Assembly: GCA_031308135.1 (NCBI GenBank)
Contig: JAHLJT010009419.1
Span: 61,502,634-61,566,633 of the forward strand
From: Acheta domesticus
Taxonomy: Eukaryota > Arthropoda > Insecta > Orthoptera > Gryllidae
DNA length: 64,000 nt
Direction: 5' to 3'
The notes under the pieces are model-generated. The model was given only the letters and a program-made list of their open reading frames with translations. It was not told the DNA's origin and did not search any database. A program made the position numbers and the translations under genes. Of the stretch, positions 20,551-30,345 are shown in pieces. How positions within the stretch are numbered: position 1 is the stretch's first letter; each line of letters starts with the position of its first letter.

Positions 20551-22194
20551 ATATACATCTGTTTCACCATGGAATATTTAATCTCGATTAAGTTAATCGA
20601 GTTTTCGTGTTGAAAATGAAAGGTTGGTACTCGTCGCGGAGCATTGTGGGACTCAAATTTTCTCATGCATATTCTTTGCCGGCTGAGTAGCGCGAGTTGT
20701 GTGCCATTTTAAGGCCATTATTCTGCGTTTAGTCGTCTCGTTTAGTTGTGTTGAGTTGAGTTCTGGTTGTTTGTGTTGGAGTTTTCGTGCGTTTTTCCTC
20801 TTCCTTATTTTATATTTTCTTTCTATTATATTCTATCATTTTCTGTTATTCCTTTTCTTATTTTATTTTCCTTTAGTAGTAGTAAAGCGAGTATTCTACC
20901 GCTGTCGCCGTTTCTCGCTGCTAATCTCCATTTTTTTCAATCTTCCCAAGCATCATCTTCTCTCTCGCCGCCATCATTGATCTTTATTTTCCTTTTCTTA
21001 TTATATCCCTTATTATATTTCTTTTTCTTATACCTGTTTTTATTTCTATTTTCTACTTTTTATTTATTATGGCGGATCGTAGGAAACGTGCCCCTAACTT
21101 CTCCGCCCAGGAGAAGGAAATTTTGGTAGAACTGGTGGGGAAGTATTTTCATGTAATTGAAAATACAGAAACAAACGGTGCCACGCAACGGCAGAAGGGC
21201 GACGCGTGGTGTTGCGTCGGCGAAGAATTTAATTCTTCGTCGACCACGTGCTACCGGGATCCCGAGACCCTGAGAGGCGCATGGGAGAATTTAAAGAAGG
21301 GAACGAAAAAATTTCTGCCGCGGAAAAAAGGCAGATCATAGCCACGGGTGAGTTGTATAATTTGAATTCTGAGTAGCAGGATATTATGAGGTTGGTTATA
21401 TGTTTTTGAGTTGTTTTGTTTGTATTTGTTTTAGGTGGGGGGCCACCTAATAAAGTAAAGTATCTCCCCATCCAAGAACGTGTTAGGGCACTTCTTGGGA
21501 GACGTGTGGATGGGTTTAACAACCCATTGGATTTAGATGGGCAAGGTAACAAACTTCCGGTCTTTTGTAATAACATTTAGCTTTAATTCCTATTGTGTTT
21601 GAGCAAACTCTAGGATTATTTAACAATGTGCCATAAAATGTGAAAACAGTAAAAATTTGATTTTAGTTGTGAAGTTAACAAATATGAAATAAATCGCTTA
21701 TGGACCATAATATTCTGTTCAGTATGGAAATTCTGTTCTTACATGAAATTCATATATTTTCTTTAACATCTTCCATTATTTATTAATATTGTGTTAATTT
21801 AGTGTGGTATTTAATTAATGTGTTATTTTTAAACAATCAAAATAGATCTGAATCTCACACAGGACATTTAAAACGTATAATTTAGCTAATGTTCTGAAAA
21901 CATCCATTGTGGACAATATTTAATTGGAAATATTGAATTTTTCTAATGATTAATCCAAACTGATTTTGTAAAAATTATTTATTTGACTAATTACTGGACT
22001 GATTGTCCTCTTGGCAGTAAGCTATTACATAATTAAAATTGGTTTGAGTCAAGAGTATTGGTTTGATCAATTTTACAATGCTAGCTAAATAATCATAATG
22101 GATTAAAATATCTATTGGTGGGAGAGAGTAAATTTCAAGCAAAATGTTTCATTACTATCAATATTATCCAAAAATATTTAATTTCGGAACTCGT

Positions 22195-22660
22195 AAGATA
22201 CAGAAGAGAACACTAGTAATTGGAACTTGGAACGTTCAAGGAATACCATGTTAGTGGATATTTCACGAGTGTGTTGAATTAAAACAAGATGTAATTGTCA
22301 TATCAGAAAGAAAAAAGAAAGGTTGTGGTGTGGAAGTACACAGTTCATATTAACATTTTTGTAGTGGAGTATTGAAAGTCCAATGAACAAAATGAGGTAT
22401 ATCTATTATGATAAGAAATAAATATAAAAGGTGCACAACATTGGGAAGCAGTTAGTGAAAATATACTAACTTATGTAGATATTTTTGGTATATAACTTGC
22501 TATTGTGAGAGTGTATGGTGTTACTGAAGATGAGACGATAGTGAAGGATCAACTTTATGAAGCATTGCATAATACTTTAGACACAATAGGAAATAATAGG
22601 AAAGTACCACTGATAGATTTAAATGGAAGAACAGATAAGATAACACATTAGAATTTATTG
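22195..22660 (+). mobile_element. Decayed LINE endonuclease fragment inside intron 2 of the Myb-like gene
   Basis: Translation in shifting + frames gives LVIGTWNVQGIPC, then ELKQDVIVISERKKKGCGVE, a YSGVxK-like stretch and VYGVTEDETIVKDQLYEALH with LIDLNGRTD. These follow the order of the APE-type endonuclease at the N-terminus of RTE/CFDP2-like LINEs (usual forms: IGTWNVR.., LDILGLSETKW, VYAPTEDD, IIMGDFNARIG). Many stops; no reverse transcriptase part follows. It lies inside the transposon, so it inserted later or was carried with it. Confidence 0.75.
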
Positions 22661-23435
22661 TATTTTTAATTCTGTCAAAAATTTTAGAATTTTTAAAGTT
22701 GAAATTGTGGGATCTTTCAGTTGTATGTTTGGAAATTGAATTTTGTGACCAAGTAACATGTTACTTGGAAACAAAATTCAATTTCCATCATTTATCAAAA
22801 ATGACACAATAAATACTAATGTGGAATGCAATATTTTTACCACTGTTTATGGTAAATTCTCAATGTTAAGATAAGAAATACACCTGAAGAAGCAAACAAA
22901 AGCAGTCTGTGAAATACTTTGCCAATGCCAATTAATGAAACATTTTCTGGAAATTGACTGTGTTGGAGACTTGTTAATAGATACTTCAATCCATTACAGT
23001 TAAGACGGTCACATATATAACAAAATCTAAATAATCATAATTGTGTTTGGCTCTAGCATTCCGTGTTATTGAAGAAAAATGCTTTTACCAAGGGGGGTAT
23101 TTTATTTCTGACTGCCCTTGCTCCTGTAAAAAGATATTTGATAAAATAAAACTAATTGAAAATTTTTTTGTTGTAGAATATCTAGCAGATATTCCAATGG
23201 TTGTATTGGAAGAAGATGGAGAATCTCAGGTAATTATTGTTATCATTATTATTAAATTACTGGTACTATTTTGTATTACAAAGTTTTTACTGATTGTGTT
23301 TTGTTTTATTTCAGCCCGATCTTGTTAATGGGGACTGGTCCTCATTCTCCCCCCATCTTTTGAGAGGACCAATTGCCAGTGTATTAATTACAGGATCTGA
23401 CCCTCTTGCCAGTGCAGGGCTGAGCCCTATTGCCA

Positions 23436-23800
23436 GCACTAGCGCAGGGCCAGGCCCCATCGCCAGCACCAGCACTAGTGCAGGGCCAGGCCCCATCGCC
23501 AGCACCAGCACTAGCGCAGGGCCAGGCCCCATCGCCAGCACCAGCACTAGCGCAGGGCCAGGCCCCATCGCTAGCACCAGCACTAGCGCAGGGCCAGGCC
23601 CCATCGCTAGCACCAGCACTAGCGCAGGGCCAGGCCCCAGCGCCAGCACCAGCGCAGGGCCAGGCCCCATCGCCAGCACCAGCGCAGGGCCAGGCCCCAT
23701 CGCCAGCACCAGCGCAGGGCCAGGCCCCATCGCCAGCACCAGCGCAGGGCCAGGCCCCATCGCCAGCACTAGCGCAGGGCCAGGCCCCAACGCCAACACC
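23436..23800 (+). repeat. Coding minisatellite in exon 4 of the Myb-like gene (27/36-bp units)
   Basis: Units built on GCAGGGCCAGGCCCCATCGC with CAGCACCAGC. Longer (36-bp) units come first and 27-bp units later; both are multiples of three and keep the frame, giving repeats of A-G-P-G-P-I-A-S-T-S. The reverse strand is also open for 183 codons as a shadow. The region lies between the DNA-binding domain and the charged C-terminus. Confidence 0.9.
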
Positions 23801-24144
23801 AGTGGGACGACCCCCTCAAGGTGGTCGAGGAGGCGACCCCGGCTTACATCAGGGGGAAACACCTTGAATACTGCAAAGGAGGAGGTGCTCCAAGCCAGCC
23901 GTGACCTCTATATTGTCCAAAAGAATTTTGTAGTAGAACAAAATGCAATAATTCAGGAGGATGCCAGGAGGAAACAGAGAGAGGAGGAGAGGAGGGTCGA
24001 ATTTTTTAATCGACTTATGGAGGAGCATTTGTCTATGGTCTATTCAAATGTATAAAGAAAATATTAATTTAAAAAATTCTATAGACAGGGAGAGGCTTGA
24101 ACAAGAAAAGTTAAAAACTGAAAAATTAAAAAAAGAATGTGAAA

Positions 24145-24191
24145 AATAAAAAAAATAAAATAAAATGCAGTTTTGGTGAAATTGTTTTATT
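24145..24191. terminator. Back-to-back polyadenylation signals between the two Harbinger genes
   Basis: AATAAA on the + strand at 24145-24150 (about 90 bp after the Myb-like stop, with more AATAAA-like words to 24165) and AATAAA on the - strand at 24186-24191, just past the transposase stop. The two transcripts would end within or across each other in about 140 bp. Confidence 0.6.
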
Positions 24192-24194
24192 ATT

Positions 24195-25858
24195 TCATTG
24201 ATTCCTATTTCTCACTAACATTCCAAAATAATTTTCTACTAAATTATTTCTTGCTTGAAATGTATCTCTTCGACCTTGGCCGGGAGCAGGTGCTCTTTCT
24301 TGCATGTCTCCTTCAGCTAGCAGAACATCCCAAGGAGCTGGAAGCATCAGCTCGGGATCATCTGGGGGTAATTCTTCTCCTTCAGCCCGAAGTATATTAT
24401 GCAAAACAGCAGTTGCAACAATTATTGCAAATGCTGTTTGCAAATTAAGTCTAATGCCCAAAGCAAGCACAGGGAAGCGTCTCTTCCAGACTCCAAATAG
24501 TCGCTCTATCACATTGCGAGTACGCACGTGTGCTTCATTATACAAATGCTCACTAGCAGTCCTTGGAGCATTAAGGGGAGTCATCAGGTAATTTCTGCAG
24601 GGATAGCCTGCATCGCCCAACAGAAGGTACTGGTGATATCTTCTATTTTCAAAATTGGCACAACATGTTGAGTTATTGAAAATGGTGCTGTCATGAGCAC
24701 TGCCTTGCCATCTTGCAACGATGTTTGTAAATTTCATGTTGCTATTGCAAATGGCTTGAACGTTCACACTGAAATAGTGTTTCCTGTTGCGGAATAACTC
24801 TGCTTGAGCACCAGGTGAAACAATTCTTATATGGGTGCAATCCATCGCACCGATCACTCTGGGAAATCTTGCTGTTCTATAAAATTCTTGGCAAGTCTCT
24901 TGCTGATCCACATCAGTTTCAGGAAACTTGATGTAGTCACGAGAAAGTTGTCCAATTGCCGAACTGACTCTGCACACTATCCTGTGTGCAGTGGATTTAC
25001 TGAAGCCACCGTAATCACCTGCAGATTGCAAATGGAAGTTTGTGGCATAGTAGCGCAGTGTGGTTAATAACTGATTCATGGGCGTTATGGAATCATTTCT
25101 GCAATGTAAAAATTATGAGGAGTTAGAAGGTTCATATGTGTAGCATGCCTTATTATTTAAAATAGCGTTTAAAAAGAATAAAAATTTCAACAAATTAAAG
25201 AGTTCATAAACGGTAAGTTATTATAAAGAATGACATGTACCTAAATGTGGACTAAAAAGTGAAAAATAATAAAATCCTGAACTAATTAAACAAGTAATAT
25301 ACATGAATAGAACAAGGAAGGAATTTTCATTTAATACTAGTGATAAAAATGATTTACAATTGCCTCTTGCACTAAAATTGGCCAGCCATTATTGTGCTGC
25401 TGATAGTAAATTCCGTTACCTCTTTCTGAAAATTGGTAATTTACAACAATTGGGGCTTATTTTCTGAAAGCGTGTATTGTCAAGTATATTGTAAATCACT
25501 GGAGAAAAAAAAACTTCAACTATTGATAAGTTTCATTTCTAGTTCATTTAAAAAACAAATCAGTATTTATTAGATTAGATTAGATTTATTATTAATTCTG
25601 CAATGAAGTATCATTTCTTGGTGGCAGAATATTTAAATTACAAGAGAGTACTTGATTTAGGAAAAAAAAACAATAATTAAGAATAATGGTACATAATTTC
25701 ACAGCGCAAACCTTACTCCAATTCATTTTACTCCACTTCACTTCAGTTCACTTCACTGCACTGCACTTCACAACACTTAACTGATATGCATCTCTTTCGC
25801 ATTTCTTTCCCTCCACTACACAACACTGCACTGCACTGCACTGCACTACACGAATATA

Positions 25859-25908
<50 letters not shown>

Positions 25909-26898
25909 CAATACTACTACAACTACTACTAATAATAACAATTAGACAAATTACTTAATAGGAAATTCCACTTATTTAACAGTAGAAACTTAACAATAAT
26001 ACAATGACATAAAATATAGATGAATAGCTAGGAAACTAATTTATTTTTAAATTTTCTCAGGTTTTGAGGAAAGGGTTCAAAGATTGTCGCAGGCAAACTG
26101 TTCCAGTCTCTAATAGTTCTGTTTGTGAATGAAAATTTCCCAACATCCGTTTTCTGCACTCTTGTCTTAATTTTGTGCTTATATACAAATTCTAGCCCTG
26201 GTCATGAAGATGCGAACAATATGCTATTCATTGCTGTGGTTACCAGATTCTAATTTGGAATGTGTCTCTTTTCTTTCCTCATTGTATGCTACTGTGGTTT
26301 GTTTCTTTTAATTTCTTTTTACAGCTTTGCAAGCTCAGCAATGCTGAACTGCTTTATTCAGCAAAATGCCATTAAGTTATGATTTAATTTTGGAATGATT
26401 ATAATATTTTACAAATAAATATTTACTGAGATATATTCTTGACATTTCCTTCTACATGTTATCACTGATATTAATTAGAAGTTGTTTTTTATATTGCTTG
26501 AATTAATGTAAACCATGAAGAAATATATTAATTAAAATTTATTTAAAAATTATAAAATGAGGAAACAGAAACTGTTTTTCTTCACAAGAGATGGTATGCA
26601 CTCTTACCGTGATCTGGTAACCCTACATTGCAATGTTGTTGCTGATATTAAAATATAACATTTATTTCTTTAATTTAACTTACTTGTCAGAATTAAATTC
26701 AAGCTTCTCTTCGATTTTTTCCAACACAGAGAGAGCAGTGCGTTTTGATAACCTAAAATGCCTAATAAAATCGACATCATCATATATGTCAAAATAATCT
26801 GTTCTCTCAGGAATCCATCGAGGCCGTCTTTCTGGTTCATTCCATAGCAGGTTATGAAGAACGTCGTCAAATACAAGTACTTCGGCGTCTCCGAACAT
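24195..26898 (-). CDS. HARBI1-type Harbinger transposase, two exons, intact
   Basis: DDE-type transposase that cuts and joins the element at TAA targets. Exon 1 is 26898-26684 and exon 2 is 25098-24195 (stop TGA). The donor CAA|GTAAGT and acceptor TTGCAG fit, and the split codon (AA+A, Lys72) keeps the frame, giving 372 residues, close to the family's usual 350-400. Exon 1 ends with the RLSKRTALSVLEKIEE helix. A helix-turn-helix-like GGFSKSTAHRIV follows at about residues 102-114. The catalytic triad is visible: D158 in IGAMDCTHI, D234 in LLGDAGYP and E270 in NVIERLFG, with the usual AHDSTIF in between. Start ATG 26898 was chosen because it opens the family-like acidic N-terminus; an ATG at 26933 is in another frame. 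The gene converges on the Myb-like gene, and its promoter should lie in the 250 bp next to the right terminal repeat. Confidence 0.92.
25563..26215 (-). mobile_element. 5'-truncated LINE 3' end inside the transposase intron
   Basis: The - strand from about 26200 encodes the widely seen tail of arthropod LINE reverse transcriptases: EFVYKHKIKTRVQKTDVGKF, then FTNRTIRDWNSLPATIFEP and a stop (TAG) at about 26035. A 3' UTR-like stretch follows, containing TGCACTGCAC and (TAA)n tandem repeats, ending in TAATC repeats at 25580-25563. It sits wholly inside the intron (26683-25099) and does not disturb the splice sites. Clade is Jockey/CR1-like by remembered pattern only. Confidence 0.72.
25857..25915. 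repeat. (AAT)n microsatellite with a CTGCA-type run beside it
   Basis: Interrupted AAT/TAA triplets. Upstream, 25826-25850 is a pentanucleotide run of CACTG. Both lie in the nested LINE's 3' region. Confidence 0.85.
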
Positions 26899-26973
26899 TT
26901 TTTTCGCGATTGAAAATGACTACCACAATCCAATTCACGTAGTGCCGTGTGGTTTCCTGCGCAGGAGCAGCAG

Positions 26974-27094
26974 CTAAACGCGATTAATTCTCCTTAAACG
27001 GCCGATCTCGGGCGTTTAACTTCGCTGGAGTTTAAGGCCCAATAATCGTGTTTAAAATTGCTGGTGAAACTCGCGAACAACGTAAACGCGATTA
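26974..27094 (-). promoter_or_regulatory. Subterminal motif pair TAAACGCGATTA, right end
   Basis: Two copies (26974-26985 and 27083-27094) lie between the right terminal repeat and the transposase start codon. Besides being possible transposition-protein binding sites they sit where the transposase promoter should be, so they could also serve autoregulation. This is inference from position. Confidence 0.45.
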
Positions 27095-27132
27095 AATTTG
27101 CAGCTAAACGAGGTTAAATACATAATCGAAGG

Positions 27133-27147
27133 TGGTGAAACCGGCCC
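27133..27147 (-). repeat. Right terminal inverted repeat of the Harbinger element
   Basis: TGGTGAAACCGGCCC. The inner core TGGTGAAAC recurs at 27062-27070. Confidence 0.95.
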
Positions 27148-27312
27148 TAATTGTTTTGTATTTTTATTTGATATTGTGTTAGTACATTGCAAGTTACATT
27201 TTTAAGCAAATAAACACTTTTTGTTAACAACGTTGCTTCTTGGAATGGAAATAGAAGTGTAGGGATGAGTGTGGTGTTTAACATGCGAGAGTTCTCGCAC
27301 GGTTACGCGGAG
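27148..27312 (+). repeat. Host repeat flanking the Harbinger element, right half
   Basis: Continues the repeat begun at 20271-20463. It aligns with 28138-28321, sharing TATTTTTATTTGATATT-like sequence and the strictly kept palindrome TGCGAGAGTTCTCGCAC (27284-27300). Confidence 0.85.
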
Positions 27313-27953
27313 GTAGTAGGGGAAAACGTGTGCTATAGCACAATATAAAGAACAAACTTTTTAAATTAGCGAAAGTAAAATAGCTTGAAATAAATGAAAA
27401 ACAAAAATCAAAACGCGCTAGCCTACAATGCCTGAATAAATTTAAAATTATGGAAAGAATAGCGCAAATCACTCGACAACTACAAACGATTTCAGCCCAA
27501 ACATACGATTTAAATGTTGGCGGTATCTGGAAGTATGTATATCAACGCCCAGCTGCAAACTCATATTGTAAATAATATACCGTTTGATGTTCAACTCAAG
27601 ATGTCGGTTCGTTAAGATAATGGAAAACGTTCGAGCAATATTCCTATGTACCGAAGTGAAATCTAAACCCAATTGTTTCTAATGGTAACAAATGGTATTT
27701 AGTACTCAAAGGTGAAAATATTAGTTTGATTATTTTTTGGCTTGGAATTGCTGTTCTTGAGATATATAACAACGCAGAAAATAACCCAATACTTTTTAGT
27801 ATACAAATAATTTTTCAATTTCCGCACCCTAGCAAGCTGGCACCCTGACTCTCCAAAGCCCCTCTGTTCCTCTTAACAAATCAAGGAAATTTAAGTAATA
27901 TTGCAAAGAATAGGCTTGAACTACCCTTTCCAGTATTTCGCACTACTTTACTA

Positions 27954-28321
27954 GGCTTTCTCAAGAGTAAAAACCTTTTCTAATGTTTTTGTGACTATCA
28001 CAGAAAGCGAAAAGCTAACTCTCAAGGAAGACTGAATAATTCTTCAAATATTTTTTAAAGAAGTATGACTTGTTCCAAGAACATCTCTCTGTCATGCTGA
28101 ATAAACCTTTATTGAAAATTTGTTTCCAACATCAATTGCATTGTTATTTTTGTTTGATATTCTGTAAATACATTAGAATTAAGTACAAAAGTACATGCGA
28201 AGGTACATTTATACATTTTGTAAACAAATACATTAACAACTTTCCTTCTTAATGTAGAGGATAGACAAATGGATAGGGAAAGGGTGGGGTTTACCATGCG
28301 AGAGTTCTCGCACGGGTACGC
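27954..28321 (+). repeat. Uninterrupted paralog of the Harbinger target (natural empty site)
   Basis: Runs from GGCTTTCTCAAGAGTAAAAA through AACATCAATT-GCA-TTG to CATGCGAGAGTTCTCGCACG. The triplet GCA at 28138-28140 lies where the other copy has TAA plus the transposon plus TAA. Without the transposon the two copies would be about 990 bp apart, in the same orientation. The repeat itself (about 370 bp) has no recognised class. Confidence 0.88.
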
Positions 28322-29209
28322 TAGTTTTATTTAACCTGACAATAAATAAACTCATCGTATTCTATTTTTGATGAATGCAGTGCAAAATAGCTAGTCTTCA
28401 TTGTGTATATTTCGCGTTTTCTGGCGCAATTGTTAACTGTGCTCGCAGAGTGTTGATGTACGGAGTGCTTTTAGCACAATGCAGGTACAGCTGTGTGCAC
28501 GCAAAGTGGTGTAAATATCTCGTCAAAATAGCCATCACTCTCATATTTTCGTTGAATGCTTTTCATTTATTTGTTTTCTAAAAAATATAATCAGAGAAAT
28601 TATAAGAATGAGATAAGATATACTTTTTGATTGGTGCTGATATGAAAGCGCGGTTTAATCTAGTCCCTAATGTTAGACTCATTACTTTCGTTCAACATGG
28701 TTGTATTTATAATATTTGATTGTTCACCATTTAGTAATTTTCCTTCAGTGTTAGAACGAGTTTTGGAAGATTTTACTGTTGTGAAAATTCGATAACATAA
28801 TAGGAAATTATCAGGTATGTACACACACAATGTATACACACAAACATATTATAATATTCATTACAGTCCGTATACATACAAACATATTTGCAATATACAT
28901 TTGGAAGATACTTCTTTCAAGGAATTGAAGGAATTCAAAAAAAATGTTTGTTTTTATAACAAACATACCGTGTAGTTTCATTTCACTTTCTCGTTATTTC
29001 ATATTAACCGGTATTTGAGATATCAAAGACTTTTTATGTTCCCTTAATGTCGTGTATTAGATGTTCCACTCTATTGCAAAGATCACAATGTTATCGAACG
29101 CAATCTAATTTTATCGAAATAAAGTCGTTAGCATATATATTTACGAATAACTGCGCAATATTTTCGTTAGATCTCTATGGCTCTGTAATCCGGATAGTCA
29201 GATTTTCTA
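28322..29209. other. AT-rich spacer, nothing recognised
   Basis: AT-rich DNA with ACACAC-rich words about 28820-28850. No gene found. Confidence 0.5.
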
Positions 29210-29300
29210 TGAATCGCCAATGAGCTTAGCCTGTGCAACATCCCAACCAGCAACTGATCCATGTTACTGCACCGCAGATGCACTAAACGACTCCGCAATA
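29210..29300 (+). repeat. Direct duplication of about 90 bp, copy 1
   Basis: Contains ATCCCAACCAGC, GATCCATGTTACTGC, CGCAGATG and CTAAACGACTCC. The same order with small changes occurs at 29920-30035. Confidence 0.75.
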
Positions 29301-29919
29301 CAGCGGTAAACACCCGAGCTGCCGTTGGGCGCGAAGCTTTGTCCAGCAGAAACGGCGAAGAACTGGTACACGAGATGTATCACAGATCTAGGACTAGGCA
29401 AGCGAGCTCGAGTGAAACAATCTCAAAAAATGAGATGCCTCGAAAAGGGAAATACACCGAACCAAAGACGTATTTTTTTTAAAGATTTTTAGTTACACAA
29501 CTTCTAAAAATATATTGTATTTTTCTTGCTAAAAGGAGGGTTAGAATTAATCAAAACTGAACGAATTTTTAATAACGAGTAAATAAATAATAAAAATACT
29601 TGGCGTTTGTTCTGGAAACGTGACGGCTTCAAAATTGTGTCGAAAGATGGCAGGTATTAAAAAAAGGAATAATAAATCCCACAGCGCTCAATAGTTCTCC
29701 GAAAATTAATCTCATGACGATATAACATAAGATTACACATTTAATTTTTTAATCATTAATCATTTAATTGCATTTTTAATCCGAACAAAGTGGAATTGTA
29801 CTATACAACTATGATCCCCTTGATGTAAAATGAAACGTCTATGATCCCCTTAATGGAATATTTGCAGTAGTAAAGTCAGTGTTCCAGTAGGACATAAGTG
29901 TTTATTTCGTTTCGATCGC
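29301..29919. other. AT-rich spacer, nothing recognised
   Basis: Two tandem echoes of CTATGATCCCCTT at 29811 and 29840. No gene found. Confidence 0.5.
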
Positions 29920-30035
29920 CAAAACGTCGTACCATTACTCGTCCACGAGCATGTTCCGTGCAAAATCCCAACCAGCGCAGATCCATGTTACAGTGCCGCA
30001 GATACTCTAAACGACTCCTAAAACACACCGCTAAG
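29920..30035 (+). repeat. Direct duplication of about 90-110 bp, copy 2
   Basis: Contains AATCCCAACCAGC, GATCCATGTTACAG, CCGCAGATAC and CTAAACGACTCC. The - strand stays open over copy 2 (SRLEYLRHCNMDLRWLGF), and in copy 1 the equivalent frame reads SRLVHLRCSNMDQLLVGM, so both could derive from a coding or transposon sequence that I do not recognise. Confidence 0.7.
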
Positions 30036-30345
30036 CGGGGAATCCCACCGGGATGCCCTGCCAAGCGGGACGCGCGCTCAGCCCGACCGGGAGGTTGGCA
30101 AGCCTGGCGAGGGCGGCGCGCCGCAGAGCCGCTGCACGCCCGCTTTCCCACGACTGCCCGCCCGTCCCCCTCCCTGTCCCGGAATAATTTCACGAGTGAC
30201 GGCCCGCCGCTGATTGGTCACCCTTCCCCTTCCCTGCCGCCCCGCCCCCTCGCCCCCCGCAGCCGCCGCACGGTGGTTGCCGACGACCGCCGCCGGGGTG
30301 GAAAAATTCTCGCGTTCGATTGCGGGAAAGGTTTTGCAAACAAAT
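30036..30345. promoter_or_regulatory. CpG-rich block with GC-box and CCAAT-like elements
   Basis: Dense CpG DNA with several CCCCGCCCC (GC-box) words at about 30238-30252 and GATTGGTCA (inverse CCAAT box) at 30211. These are usual parts of a TATA-less promoter, but no exon is recognisable on either side. Open frames of 105 (-) and 156 (+) codons are explained by composition. Confidence 0.4.

Larger units (their letters stand above)
21069..24055 (+). pseudogene. Harbinger Myb/SANT-like DNA-binding protein, four exons, one frameshift
   Basis: In PIF/Harbinger elements this protein binds the element's DNA and helps bring the transposase to the nucleus and the ends. Exons are 21069-21347, 21435-21545, 23177-23229 and 23315-24055. 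Donors GTGAGT, GTAAC and GTAATT and AG acceptors fit, and reading phase is continuous across all three junctions. Exon 1 encodes the Myb/SANT-like helices (FSAQEKEILVELVGKY, then DAWCCVGEEFNS and LRGAWENLKK). Exon 2 has the family signature TGGGPPNK. Exon 4 encodes a Gly/Pro/Ala/Ser repeat and then a charged, probably helical C-terminus (RRKQREEERRVEFFNRLMEE). In exon 1 the frame slips by one base at an A-run (21306-21311): as written it meets TAG at 21339-21341, whereas the downstream signature lies in the neighbouring frame. A true mutation or an assembly error would look the same. Confidence 0.85.
20464..27147. mobile_element. Complete PIF/Harbinger DNA transposon (6,684 bp)
   Basis: The ends are perfect 15-bp inverted repeats: GGGCCGGTTTCACCA at 20464-20478 and TGGTGAAACCGGCCC at 27133-27147. 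The flanks are TAA at 20461-20463 and 27148-27150, the 3-bp target duplication typical of PIF/Harbinger. Inside are the two genes that define the superfamily, a Myb/SANT-like protein (+) and a DDE transposase (-), convergently arranged. The subterminal regions hold repeated TAATCGCGTTTA words and a second GTTTCACCA on each side. Nested LINE fragments occupy one intron of each gene. An uninterrupted paralog of the target (27954-28321) supports the boundaries. The transposase is intact, but the Myb-like gene carries a frameshift, so the copy may no longer be autonomous. Confidence 0.95.

Noticed and set aside
23311..23862. 183-codon open frame (-) over the Myb-like gene
   Set aside because: It is the antisense shadow of the coding minisatellite in exon 4.
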